Part shown: in pieces, positions 34,349 through 46,445 of the stretch | How the letters are laid out: every line of letters starts with the position of its first letter | Position numbering within the stretch: the stretch's first letter is position 1 | NCBI GenBank assembly: GCA_021464415.1 | Contig: CM038468.1 | Location: 28,446,969-28,510,968, forward strand | Source of the DNA: Lonicera japonica | Taxonomy: Eukaryota; Streptophyta; Magnoliopsida; Dipsacales; Caprifoliaceae | Direction of reading: 5' to 3' | DNA length: 64,000 nt | Translations under genes and position numbers: made by a program | Notes under the pieces: model-generated | Database searches by the model: none | Seen by the model: the letters and a program-made list of their open reading frames with translations, nothing else | What the model was told of the DNA's origin: nothing

Positions 34349-35129
34349 AAAAAATTGTAATACACATATATAAAATGCATAAAATACATATAAAGGGTTG
34401 ATACAAAACTGAAAATAGACACAAAACCATTCGAAATTACAAAAAGTATAATAGGTTGATACAAATTCGAAATTAGACACAAATTTCAAATTATAACAAT
34501 TATAATCAAGCAAAACGGAAATTAGGCACAAAACCATTCAAATCGAACCTATTCGAATCCATTGCAAAACTCGAAATTAGAAAATCAAATATTCAAAATA
34601 AATAAGAGGAGAAACAAGTAAGTCTTACAAATTCTAAAAATGGTTGGAAAGATAGAGTGAGGAAGCCGTAGATCAAGAGAGAGAAACCCGAAGAAAGCTT
34701 CACCATAAAGAGAGAAAGCTTCGATGGTTGCTTTGATGGCTTTGGAATGGGTTGTAGAGAGAGATACAAACAGTAGAAAGAGAAAATAAGCCTTCACCGT
34801 TTGTTTTCTATAGAGAGAGTGCTGTGTTGCGTTTTTTTTCTTTTAGCCTCAACATAAAAGTGGGCTTTCTCTCTTTCAAACAATTGGGGCTCACCAAAAA
34901 TGGAAATTGGCACAAATGCGTACGCATTTGCGTACTAAAAATAATCTGTATATATGTTTATAAATATTATTTAGTAAAGTAAAAATTAATTAGTGATTAA
35001 AATTAAATAAATATATGGGTGTAGCTCTTGCCTTTATAATATGATCCTAAACATGATTGGGCCAATCGAATGTTCCCATTTTTGAATTATACCCATGGCT
35101 AGTTTTAGTCTCCAACACCGTCCAAGCTA

Positions 35130-37215
35130 TGTAAGACCTTCAAAGATAATTCCATTGATTATTGAGTTGTTTTTGGTCATATTCTTTATTGTATTTGATT
35201 TTTATATCCAGAATTTTCCTAGTCCAAGAGATATTTTTCAATGAAGTCCCATAAAACCATTCTAGATATCTTTCCTTAAGTACATTTCTATAAAATCTCT
35301 TTTACTGCTAATATCACCCGCTAATTTCATGCATTTAACTTGTTTTTAAGGTATTTCTATCAAATTATATTCGAGTATTAAATTAAGCAACCAAAAATTG
35401 ACATCAAAATGTATGGTGATACAAAGGAGTACTCAACACAATTGAACACTATAATATAACAGTAATTAAACAACCCATGAATAATAAAACCGTAGTAACA
35501 ATAATTTGATTTTGCGACAGAAGCCTTGATATTTATAAATTTTAGGAAATAAAGCTCTAATAATTTTCTACAATTGGATTAACCAGACTATCAACAATCT
35601 AATTCAACTACTTGAATACCATGCTCCCTTCTACAAAGCTCCCAAGCCGATTTTAAGGAAAAAGAGCCATCCCAGTGCAAGATGATTACATTTATCATCA
35701 CTATATTGTCAACAAAAGTGGTCATATCTTCAATCTTTTAAAATACATCATCAAATATTATTTCTACAGAACTTAAACACAATTATTTACACTAGCTAGT
35801 GTCTTTTGAACTAAACTAGGTGCTAATTGAACAAGGGAATTTTATAAATTAGCTAGTCTCATTCCCTCTTACCATTTGTCCTTTTAAAAGTTCAATTTGC
35901 CCAGTCCAATAACCTACTATATATGATTTTCTGCAATCTCCTTGATTTTTATCATTCTTTTCCATGTTAAAGAAAAAGTACCTAACCTTTTACAATTGTA
36001 TGGAAGTAGCTTACTAGAATACTTGTTCCTCATAAACATGGCCTACAAGGAGTTTGATGCCCCATATCTTTAATACTTATTAATCCTAAACCACCCTTAT
36101 TAATTAGAGAACAACAATCTTTCCATCTAACTCAATAATACTTCAAACTATCTTCACCATCTCCACAAAAATAAATTGGTAAGAACTATTTCAATTTTGT
36201 GAATCGTTGATTTAGGACGATTAAATGCAACAAGAATATAAAGGGGAGTACTTTGCAAAACATGCATTATAAGGACTAATCTATTAAGGGATAAGTGCTT
36301 CCTATTCTAACCAACTATTTTCTTTGCAACTTTAGCGACTATATAAAGTACAACTTTCTTTTACAACCCAAGTATCTGATTAAAAATCTTTTTCTCAAAA
36401 AAAAAAATGATTGATGTTATTGCTTGACTTATATTGCTGGGCATTTTGTCACACACCAAGAAACAACTTTTCATCATATTAATAATGTGTGCAGACTCCA
36501 CCTCATACCTGTTAAAGAACTTCATCACCCTATTAAGCAACATACTTGAACCATTAGTGAATACCATCACATCATACTCAAAGGTCAAATGAGAAACATG
36601 CTTACACTTAGGAGGAATAGAAAAGTGCTTAAATTGTTTAAAAGAAACCAACATGTTTAAAGCTCTACTCAAACCTTCCTTAATAACTTGGTCAGTAAGG
36701 CACCACCCATTAGAATTAAGAAGATGTTCCGAGTTCAAGTCTCATATCGAGGGGCGGGGATATATTTTCGTCATTAATGTAGTAAATTTTTTATTAAAAA
36801 AAAATAACTCCTCTAAACTTTAGAGGATCCCTTTGTCTCACATCCTAGTGGATCTGAAAAAGGCATGAGTTTGGCCGTTTATGATAATGGAAAATCAACA
36901 ATTTGCTCCCTAAAACCAAAATGCTTAAGACTTTAGTGATAAACGACTAAGAAATATGATTATAACCTTTGGCTACATCAAGTTTGAGAACTACATTTCT
37001 CCCCTAACTTTACCATAAATACTTTGAATTAACTCATGAGCAAAATCATTATTAGAAATATTTCGATCATTATTGAAAGCACTTTGCTTATTAGCAATAA
37101 TGCATGAAAATATTTGAGAAATTCTTTAAGTGAGGAGTTTTAAGATGATATTAACATTGAAAATGCATAAACCGATTGGCTTAAAATCCTTTCTACAACA
37201 CCAAAAAGGGAATTT
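35130..37215 (-). pseudogene. LINE reverse transcriptase, degenerate
   Basis: Plant L1-type reverse transcriptase in pieces on the minus strand: KDFKPIGLCIFN (motif of the DFRPIxL type), RISQIFSCIIANKQSAF, NDFAHELIQS (37215-36900), then PKCKHVSHLTFEYDVMVFTN, where the catalytic YxDD/FADD-type motif has become FEYD, and NRYEVESAHIINMMKSCF (36738-36361). Further down are remnants of the SLNRLVLIMHVLQ and PLYILVAFNRPKS type and WKDCCSLINKGGLG (36350-36050). Many stops. The 3' border near 35130 is not sharp. Confidence 0.75.
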
Positions 37216-37941
37216 TCTAGCATCACAAATTTATCGCTCATCACACAACTTGTGTGTTAGAAAGGCATGACACAAAAATAATGTTAAAAATCCTTCATTA
37301 CTATTAAAAAGGATAATTTATTCCTAATATTATTTTGAATTGCAATGAAAATATTTATTAATGGAATATTATGGTTGGATAATATATGATACGAATTAGT
37401 TAAAATTGTAAAATAATAAAAAGGAAAAACTCGTAGAGCATACCATTAAAAAAGCTCTTAGAATTAGTATTTTATTTTTGTTTCCTTCTTTATTTGCCTT
37501 CAATTAATTTTCACCTATAAAATTTTTAAAAATACTCACAATTGTGGGTTTTTCTCAAAGTTTAACGAGTTTTTTTTTTCATATCATCAGAATCTCTCTG
37601 CCTTTCTCTTTCTGGCACAACAGTCTATTTGGGAAATCCAAGAAGGGGTCGGAGAAAGCTCTCTCAATTTGGGTTATTATGGGTTTTCCAAGTTTTCTAG
37701 TATGTGCACAACATTTCCAGGTATTTATTTCAAATGTGAATGCAATTTTTGTTAAACTTTTTATGTTTAGTTATTAAACCACTCATTGTGCTCGTCTTTA
37801 GCTAATTCATCCATTAATTATGTGCTAGTTGTATAGATTGTTTAATTTTAAATGCATTTTTCTTTAGGTTTTCTAGCTATGTGTTTTTATAATCAATTTC
37901 ACAATAAATAATTTTATCTTGATAAATCTTTTGCTGGCAAT

Positions 37942-38488
37942 TAGGGGTGTGCACGATTAGGTTAACCAAATCGAGTGATTAAACCGGCAATCGAATTGAC
38001 CCTTCGGTTTTACGCCTAAGTTTAACCAAACCATCAAAATGGCTAAAATTGATCAAGGTCGGTTTAGGCAGTTTTTTTTTGTCAGTTTTGGCCTTACGCC
38101 GAAATTATTATTTTGGGCCATGGGTTTATATATTATTTTGAATTTTTGATAAGTTTTTAAATCTCTTAGGCATTCTTTTCTTATTAAATGTTTAAGCACT
38201 TTCTAAGTTTCCATTCTTAAATATTTATTATTCTTGGGCCTTATTTTTAATTTTTGAAATTATTTTATTTTAAAGGAAAAAAGCATATTCATTATATACA
38301 CCGAACCAATAGAAATACAACAAATTTACTAGTTGGTTCGATTAGGTTTTTGTCAGTTTTATATACTAAAAAACCGACAATCGAACTGACCTATTTTGGT
38401 TGTCCGATTCTTAACTGAACCGAACTGCAAATTTTGAAAAACTGCTTGGTTCGTTTTTTTGGTTTTTCCAATTTTTTGCACACCCCTA
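37942..38488. mobile_element. hAT-like non-autonomous element, TAGGGGTGTGCA ends
   Basis: Twelve-base terminal inverted repeats TAGGGGTGTGCA and TGCACACCCCTA. Flanking 8-mers CTGGCAAT and GTGATAAT match at 5 of 8 positions, a weak candidate TSD. Inside, AACCGA/TCGGTT motifs recur in both orientations. No coding sequence. Similar ends are at 59368-60103 and 60848-61557. Confidence 0.7.
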
Positions 38489-41278
38489 GTGATAATTAAA
38501 TTATTTTCTCTTTATATTAATTTGAATGGTTGTTTATATATAGATAATTTAAATTGTTGATTTTGTTGATTTTGTGACTTTGTGATTATGATATTTTGAT
38601 GCCTTTAGTTGATTGTTGACAGTTCCCTAACTGTGCCTAAGCATTTTTCTGCAGGCAAACATTGGATCTGATGGTTAGAAGTCAGAAAACAGGTTTGGCA
38701 AGTTGAATCATAGTTGTTTTTGTCTCATATTTAGATCTCAGTTAGGATACAATAATAATGGCTTACAGAAATTAAAAGCAAGACTAAGATTGAGGGAAAG
38801 GCATTAATTAGGTTTTGTGATGGAAATTTTTAGGCCTATTTTGGGTGTACCAAAGGACCGTCCAGTTTTCATATTTTTGCTTGTGTTCTTTATTTGGTTA
38901 GGTCATGGTTGTAATGATAAATCTGTAATGAAGGGAAAGATGACTGTGAAGTATAAGTATTACAGTAAAAAGTTACTAGCTTTGGTATTTTGATGTATCA
39001 TAGCTTTTTGGCCTTGCAGTGCTTTGAGAAAGTAGGTAAGTTTTTGCTAATGTTTGTCCATTATTAATAGGAAAATAAAGTATGATGAAACATTTAACAA
39101 AGAAAAAATAATTTAAAAGAAGTCGTTGACTCATTAACCCAAAAGATAAATCACAACCCATGCCCAAAAGTATTTAAAATTTACTAAATGCTCTTGACTC
39201 TTGAATAAACAATATACATATATATATATATACATGTATGTATATATGTATGAATGTATGTATTAGTTGGCCACGCAACATGGTAATAAAAGATAATTAA
39301 AAAAAATGCTATAGTAAGTTAGGTACTAATACCCAACTTTGAAATTGTTCTAAATTCCAAAAAACTGAATCTTCTTTGGCTTTGGTTTATCTTGGAGCTC
39401 CTTTTTTTATTGTGTTAGAAAAGCTAACACTTTGTTTACAAAAAGTTTTCAATGAAATTGGTTTTCAGTATAATTATCTATTTAATGACAATAAAAAAAT
39501 TGTAAAAAAGGGAGAAACAATCACCATATATTACTGTAAGAAAAATATTTCAATCAAAGCCTCCCTATAACGAACAAAACTACAACAATTAAGTAGACGT
39601 CAATACCTCAGTCCATTTACATTCATTTTTATATATCTATTCCCATTACATGAACATAAACAAAGCTAATAATTATCACCAGACACGAGACAAAGAAAAA
39701 ATCATAAAGTTGAAATCCAACTATAACTTTTGCATATTTAAATTCTACAGCCATCAATTAAGCTGCTACAACTAGCCATTTAGCTGCCTTTGGCTTTCGC
39801 CTTTACATCCATAGGTTCAGGTTTTGACAAAATAAACCCATTTCACCCAACCCATCATGAATATGTTTTCTTCTTTTTAATATCCTTAAAATATTCTATA
39901 ATTAAATTGGGTCGGATGTGTCAATGCGAGACAGGGTGAGTTTGGGTCGGGCTTATATTTAGGCGGGTAGGATTTGGGTTTGGCTATACCCGCCCTAACT
40001 TAACCTGTTGCCATCCCTAACCTTGTAGACAAATACTTTATAGTTGCACGTGATAATTTTAAATTTTAACTTGTAGTATATACCATGCCATGAGAGTTTA
40101 TTGTTAAAAACATAATATTTTCCTTCAAAAGTACATTTCATAAATAAAATTGTAGTCCCATCTTAATAGCTCTCTAAAATTGATTGTGCTAGCAAATATC
40201 TGTTAATTAATATTAACATTGTATAAAAAAGAACCAAAGGCCGAAATATATTATAAGTTCTTTGGGAGAAACCGATCTAGAATTGTTCCATGAGACCAAC
40301 AAACTGAAGAAGTAGTACACAAAAAATTAAAAGAATAAAGCAATCCCATGCTTATTTTGAACTTATAAATTATTTTAAAATTTATTAATTAAAAGGTTTG
40401 AGGTTAAAAACGGATGAAATGGAGAGGAAAACTTTAGTTGTTACAACCATCACTTAAAAGCCCTGATTCATCTTTGGCTTGAGCTTGCTTAAGCTCTTTA
40501 GCTACGGCTACATACTTTCAGTATAACTGCCTCTGGCTCTTTACTTCTACAACCGACACTTAAGATGCTACAATCTTCGCTTAGCTGCCTCCGCATCCTT
40601 TTACTCGGCAATTCATTGTGTGATGTGTTAGTCGTGATTTTTACTAGGTCACAATTTTCGTTCAATCTTTTTTGATCTACATTATGCATATAAGGAATAT
40701 TATCCTACATATTTTTTGTTCACATTTATTGTGTTATGAGTAAGTGTGCAAACATATCCTAGTTCACATTGACTGCGTCTGCATGTTTAAATTCGCAATT
40801 AAGATTGCTCTTACTTTTCGTGATTTTTATTCTCATTTCTTAGCCAAATATGAGCAAAGTGATGCATTTCATTAAGATTGTAGGATCATATGAAGATCAA
40901 ATATATTTTCAAATTCAAGCTTGTTTCTATCAAGTTTATTAAATTATTTAATTTATTCCTCTTTTTAAGTGTTTTAACCAAGCTTACACTCATTGCAGTG
41001 CATATTGGGCTAAGTAACATATCCCATACCTGTGCCAATACCGCATACCAAAGAGTCCCATGAACGTTGATTTTGACTTTTGGGGATATTTCTAGTATAA
41101 ACAAAAACTCAAGGAGGTGAAGTGGCTGCAACTGTGTAGGGTTGAGAAGATGGAAAGAACAAAGAAGAAATAAATGCAAAGGTAATTGTTCAAATTTTAT
41201 TTGCTGGAGCTGCCAATTATTGAAATTAACAATCCAAAAATTGATTTTAATATTTGATGGAATAGTAAAACTATTAGC
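38489..41278. other. No gene recognised; AT-rich with microsatellite and repeat pieces
   Basis: Contains a TA/TG microsatellite at about 39210-39262 and a dispersed repeat at about 39820-40020. The latter reads on the minus strand TAGGGATGGCAACAGG then GGGCGGGTATAGCC, a common plant repeat end. An open frame at 40498-40689 (minus) has a plausible protein composition (NELPSKRMRRQLSEDC) but no family I recognise. Confidence 0.5.
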
Positions 41279-42401
41279 TTTTTTAAGTTACCCCTTATTT
41301 ATAATGCATAGTTATAGATAACCCCCTATTTCAATAATCTTTTAACTTAACCCCCCAGTTTTTGATGGATTGCTAACCCATCTATTTTTTTTGTGTTTTG
41401 ACAAATATACCCTTATGTACATATAACCCCATATTCTTCATTAGATGAACCATAACTTTAATTCAATGAAGCCTAGCCTTAGTTTCCTTTATTTATCTCT
41501 AATACTAAATTAAACTGAACAAAATTGCTCTTAGTTCATCGTATGTTGCGTGATTGGAAAAAATTGCCGGAGATGGTTACTGTTAGAATCAAATACAAAA
41601 TAAAACTCATTTTCATGTGGAAGTTATATATACATATATGTATGGGGTTTGAATGAAGAACCAAAATTAAAGTGAGAAAAAAATGGAAATGTACTATTAT
41701 ATATATATATATCTAATTTGATTGTTCATTTAAAATCTCCCATAATTTTAGTACATATGGAGTTTGAACTAAGAAAATCCGAAACCCCCTATAATTTAAG
41801 TTATTCAAATTTAAATATACAAGGCTTTCTAGTTCACTTGCAACTGTAGAAACAAAAGACTTAAAAGAATCTACCGAGGAGGGAAAAGACGAAGATTCAT
41901 CATCGGAATAGTTCATCATCTTTGAAACGTATTCCATAAACGATGGCGACACATCCACTAGAGATTTTGGCTGGTCGCTTTCCTTGACGTTGATTTTTCT
42001 CTTTACACAAGCTTTCTTTCCTCTTTTATATGTGTGTGTTGATTTCTCTCTTTACACAGAATTTCTCTCTCATGGGTATACATTCATGTTATTGGTGAGA
42101 TTTTTTTTTAAATTTCTCTTAAAGTTTTATTGATTCAGGTTATTGGTGAGACGAATTTGTGAAATTTGTGGCGTGTTTTAATTGGATTTGAGTTTTAAGT
42201 TTAGGTAAATAGAGGAAGAGATTAGGGTTCTTATTTCAGGGGTGATGGAGAATACTAAATGAAAAAGATGAGGGTAAAATGGTCAGGGCGATACATTTTT
42301 GGACGAAGTTAGTGGTCCGTTAAAAGCTTGGGGGTTAAGTCAAAGGATTATTAGAGGGATATCTCTAATTATACATTATAAATAAGGGGTAACTCAAAAA
42401 A
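41279..42401. mobile_element. Element with ~75-bp terminal inverted repeats, 1123 bp
   Basis: Left end TTTTTTAAGTTACCCCTTAT and, as complement, right end TTTTTTGAGTTACCCCTTAT. The inverted similarity continues through TTTATAATG, ATAACCCCCTAT / AGAGATATCCCTCT, AATCTTTTAACTTAACCCCC / AATCCTTTGACTTAACCCCC. Length and TIR type suggest a MULE, but no clean 9-bp duplication was found (AACTATT lies on both sides at different distances). The interior has a minus-strand open frame (41958-41713). Confidence 0.7.
41713..41958 (-). CDS. Hypothetical ORF inside the TIR element
   Basis: 81 codons starting MDVSPSFMEYVSKMMNYSDD, followed by a Ser-rich stretch and hydrophobic C-terminal half. C/T-rich, leader-like sequence (42070-41960) precedes it on the minus strand. 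It could be an exon captured by the element or an unrelated open frame. No family recognised. Confidence 0.25.
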   Translation of the reverse strand: MDVSPSFMEYVSKMMNYSDDESSSFPSSVDSFKSFVSTVASELESLVYLNLNNLNYRGFRIFLVQTPYVLKLWEILNEQSN

Positions 42402-43089
42402 TCCCTATAACTATTTGTTGTTTTATCATTCTTTTGGAAAGTGAAATATGATCTTAAAAGCCTAATTTTAAAGCCCATTTTTAGATTTAAATTTTAAAAC
42501 ATAAAAAATATTCTTATTATTTAGTTTGTTAATTGAATTAATTTTTTTTACGTAGATTGGTGCACAAGTTATGTGTTCAAAGTATGCGAGGACCAAGGTG
42601 GACATTAACGAAACAAAGCGTCTCATGTTGAAGGAAGGACAACATTGTTGGCATTCTATAGACAAAGGATTTTAATTTCCTATGGCGGTCACAATGGTCC
42701 AATAGCTATAAATTTAATTATTTGTAACAGTCACAAAAATTAGTGTATTTGTGATAGTCATTAGCAGTCACAAAGTGTCTAAATTGTGACTGTTATTTAT
42801 TGTGACTATCATTATCAGTCACATAATTGGATAAAAATATGACTTATACATTTGACTATTTGGAGCTGTCACAATTTTTAAACAAAACATCGTAGTTTGG
42901 TATTATATACAAATACAACATAATAAAGCCCTAAATGAGAGTTATGACTCATTCTCATTCTCACCATCACTATGCCCGATTGAAACAGAATGACATAGTA
43001 CATTTAATCAAATGGGGAATGCAACAAGATTATTTATTCTGAAAATATCACGGGGACATAAATATCCCTTTTATTCCAGATCAAATACA

Positions 43090-45310
43090 GGTGAACAGAC
43101 CATGTCATAAAGAGGGCGATCCACTATGACATAGTGCATTGAATGACCTCATTCACAATGCTTATGGACTTTACACAAATCAACCTAATCAAAGTTTAGG
43201 AGGTGATAATGGTTGTGAAGTACAAGATCTTAGCCAGGATAAAGACTATATTAAGTTAAAAGTTGCAGCGTCAAGACCTTTATATCATAATTGCATCCCA
43301 GAGCACATAACATTGTATGTTACAGTTGGTTTGCAAAACTTGAAAAGTAGTTTTGGTTTGTCGGGAAATAGTGTGACAGAAATCCTAAAGTGGGTGAAAG
43401 ACTTACTTCTAAAGGATAACACACTTCCCGATAGCTATTTGGACATGAAGAGTAGCTTAAAAGGTTTAGGGATGAAATATAAGTCCATTCAAACATGTAA
43501 GTTTGATTGCGTTCTATACCGAAACGAGCACAAACATAAATTGAAATGTCTGGTGTGCAATGAACCAAGATATATCCAGAAAACAAATGTAAAGAGTAAG
43601 CAAAACATAGATACAAAAGTGCCACATAAGGTACTTTGGTATTTTCCTCTGGGGCCTAGGTTGACGAGATTTTACACGGTGCGTTGGATAGCAGAGGCAA
43701 TGACTTGGCATGCTCGGGAAAAGGTGGGTGACAATCTCATGCGTCATCCGATTTATTCATCGATGTAGAAGGTTGCAAATCTGCAGCACCCATAATTTGC
43801 ACACAAAAGTCGTAATGTTCGCCTTGGAATATCAGTCGATATGTTTAATCCCTTTGGTAATTTAAGCACAACTCATAGTGCCAATCTTTGTAGTTCCCTA
43901 TAATCTCCCACCGTCTTTGTGCATAAAAAAAGATTTTTCTATATTGTCGTTGCTTATATTGGGCCTGAGGCCCCAAGTGATGGCATAGATATCTTTTTAG
44001 CACCATTAGTTGAATAATTGAACGATTTATGGGTTGAAGGCTTGGAGGCGTTTCACTCATTCAAACAAAAGACGTTTACTTTGAGGGCTATGTTGTTGTA
44101 GGCCATTCACAATTTTTCAGCATATGGGACTTTATCTGAATGTAATGTGCATGGCTACTTGGGTTGTCCTATCTATGCAGAGGAAACTAAAGCCACATAT
44201 TTAACTGAAAGTCGCAAAGTCTTTTATCATTCTCATATGAGATTTTTACCACTTGATCACAAGTTTAAGTCAGTTAACAGCATTTTTTTATCGGAAGGGG
44301 TTGAACGAAGGCCAGCTCCTAGAAAACCATCAGGGGTAAAAGGTGAAGCTAAGTCCGCATTGGTTTTTCAAGCACTTAGGGGTAAACATCCTAGGATTTT
44401 GTCTGAGAGGTGTAAACTAAATGATGAAGGTGTGAGATGGCTTGGTCTAGAAGGTCAATACTGTTTGATTTGTTATACTGGAAAGAACATTCAGTACAAC
44501 ATGTGCTAGACATAATGCATGCTGAGAAAAATATCATCGAGCACATAGTAGGAACATGTATCAATTTGAGTCATTCAAAAAAGGGGTAAATGCTCGAAAG
44601 GATCTTCGTAAGTTGAAGGTGGAAAAATCGTTATGGTTGAAGGAAGATCCTAATATTGGGAGAGTTGTATTGCCAACCGGATCCTATTTGTTGTATAATA
44701 ATGAAAGAAAGGTGTTACTAGATACATTGTCTGAGTTAAAGGTCCCATTAAATTCTTTTCTAATTTGCGTAGAGTTGTCCATCAGCAACCCACGATGTGA
44801 AGCAGTGTAAGTCTCACGATTGGTATGTAATTATGCAATTAGTCCCACTTTTATTTGGACATTGTTTTGCAAATCACAAAGATCTTCGAAGGGCTATTAT
44901 GTAAATAAGCTTATGTTTTACCTTATTGTATACAAAAGTTGTCAATAAGAAACAAATTATGGCAGCAAAGTTTGCTATGGTTGAGGCTACATGTGTTTTT
45001 GAGAAGTTCTTTCCTCCACTTGTTGGTGCATTTATGTGATGAGGCACTACAGTGTGGGCCAGTTAGGTATCGTTGGATGTATCCTTTCGAGCGCTTAATA
45101 AAAACCTTCAAAGATTATGTTAAAAATGACTGATATGTTGAAGGTTCAATTGCAGAAGATTACATCACAGAAGAAGCTTCTATATGTGCGAATGAGTATA
45201 TTCCTAACCCAGCTAATAGAATGTGTGAATGCTTTGTTGATGAATCAGAAGGGTTTGCCAATGATGAGGCTTTTAAGAACGAAAAGTCAGTGACATTAGC
45301 AACTGTTTAA
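43090..45310 (+). pseudogene. TNP2-type CACTA transposase, degenerate
   Basis: Transposase of En/Spm elements. It reads LNDLIHNAYGLYTNQPN, SFGLSGNSVTEILKWVKDLL (N-terminal part), KFDCVLYRNEHKHKLKCLVC with Cys pairs, then VPHKVLWYFPLGPRLTRFYT. The catalytic region follows with NVRLGISVDMFNPFGNLSTT (Asp where family members have DGFNPFG), AYIGPEAPSDGIDIFLAPLV and LNDLWVEGLEAFHSFKQKTF, then GYLGCPIYAEETKATYL and YHSHMRFLPLDHKFK. The DUF4218-like C-terminal part has CGPVRYRWMYPFERLIKTFK and EGSIAEDYITEEAS. Stops lie at 43092, 43766, 44028, 44098, 44507, 44808 and 45131; it is not functional. Confidence 0.85.
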
Positions 45311-45587
45311 TAAGAACAAACAGCTCGGTATGTTTTTGAGACGCACGAAGATATAAAGCATTAGAAATAGTAAGCAATTTAAAACTAGTAATGTCATTTA
45401 TTATTTAAATAATCTTGTGTTTTAAAATATAAGAAATATAACGCATTCGAAACAGGAAAAAAGAAAAAGAGGGTGGGGAATATAGACAATGAATTCAGGC
45501 ATTGGGTAGTAAAAGAGGTAAGCTATAAATTGTTAAGTTTGACTTTTTATATGCTAATAATAACTAAGTGCCCTCTTATATTTTCAG

Positions 45588-46187
45588 TTGTTGAAAAGTA
45601 ATGATGCCTCATCAAGGCTTACACACTATGCCATAGGGCCCAACTTCGTGGCTAAGGAGTATGGGAAATATCGTCTTAATAGTTATATATTTTCATCTAG
45701 TGCCTATGAGTCAAACCTTGTTGGTAAACAAAACATCGGCATCTCAATTAATGCTCTAACCAACTTCAGGGCTAGTGCAAAGGGTAAAAATTTGGTTGAA
45801 ACTGAAATGACATATTATGGGATTATAGGACAGATTCTTGTATTAGACTACATATCTGAGAATGTAGCAACCTTTTACTGTGACTGGGTTAAGGTAGAAG
45901 ACAAGACAGCTTGCATGGTCGACTCTGACACTAACATGATTATGTTAAATTTGAATAAAATAAAGAGCAAATATCACATAAACGATGAACTATCTATTTG
46001 TGCATTCCAGAATCATAAGCAAGTATTCTATAATAAGAGCCCGAAAGATGGTCCGTGGTCTTTCATTCTATATTATCCCAAGCGTTTGACTACATCTGTG
46101 AATGACTTACAGGCACCTACTCAATTTCAATTTACTTTAGACGATAATCTAGAATTGAAGAAGCTTCTATATTATTTCGATGACTAA
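45588..46187 (+). pseudogene. DUF4216-like C-terminal module of the CACTA transposase gene
   Basis: An uninterrupted 199-codon stretch right after TNP2: NFVAKEYGKYRLNSYIFSSS, VETEMTYYGIIGQILVLDYI, FYCDWVKVED and QVFYNKSPKDGPWSFILYYP, matching the DUF4216 region found next to TNP2 in plant CACTA proteins. It is probably the last exon of the same gene (an AG lies just before 45588 in TTTTCAG). The stop at 46185-46187 gives a natural end. Confidence 0.75.
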
Positions 46188-46445
46188 ATGTTTAATTTAT
46201 TAGTATACTTTCATGAATTTTTTGTCGATGATGTAATTATACTCAAGGCTAGTGGGTGGGCTCTTATTACCTTTAAAACTTTTTTTGAATATATATATAT
46301 CATATTGTGTTTTTCATACTCTTAAGAGAAAAAGGATTCCAGCCCCTTATTATGTTTTCTGTATCACATGCTATTATCAACATACTCCCATCATCATGAC
46401 CACTCAAGTATATGAATTGACGCATATTTTTTGGAAATTACAGAC

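Noticed and set aside
43320..43747. Minus-strand frames across the TNP2 region
   Set aside because: They are antisense to clear TNP2 coding sequence on the plus strand.
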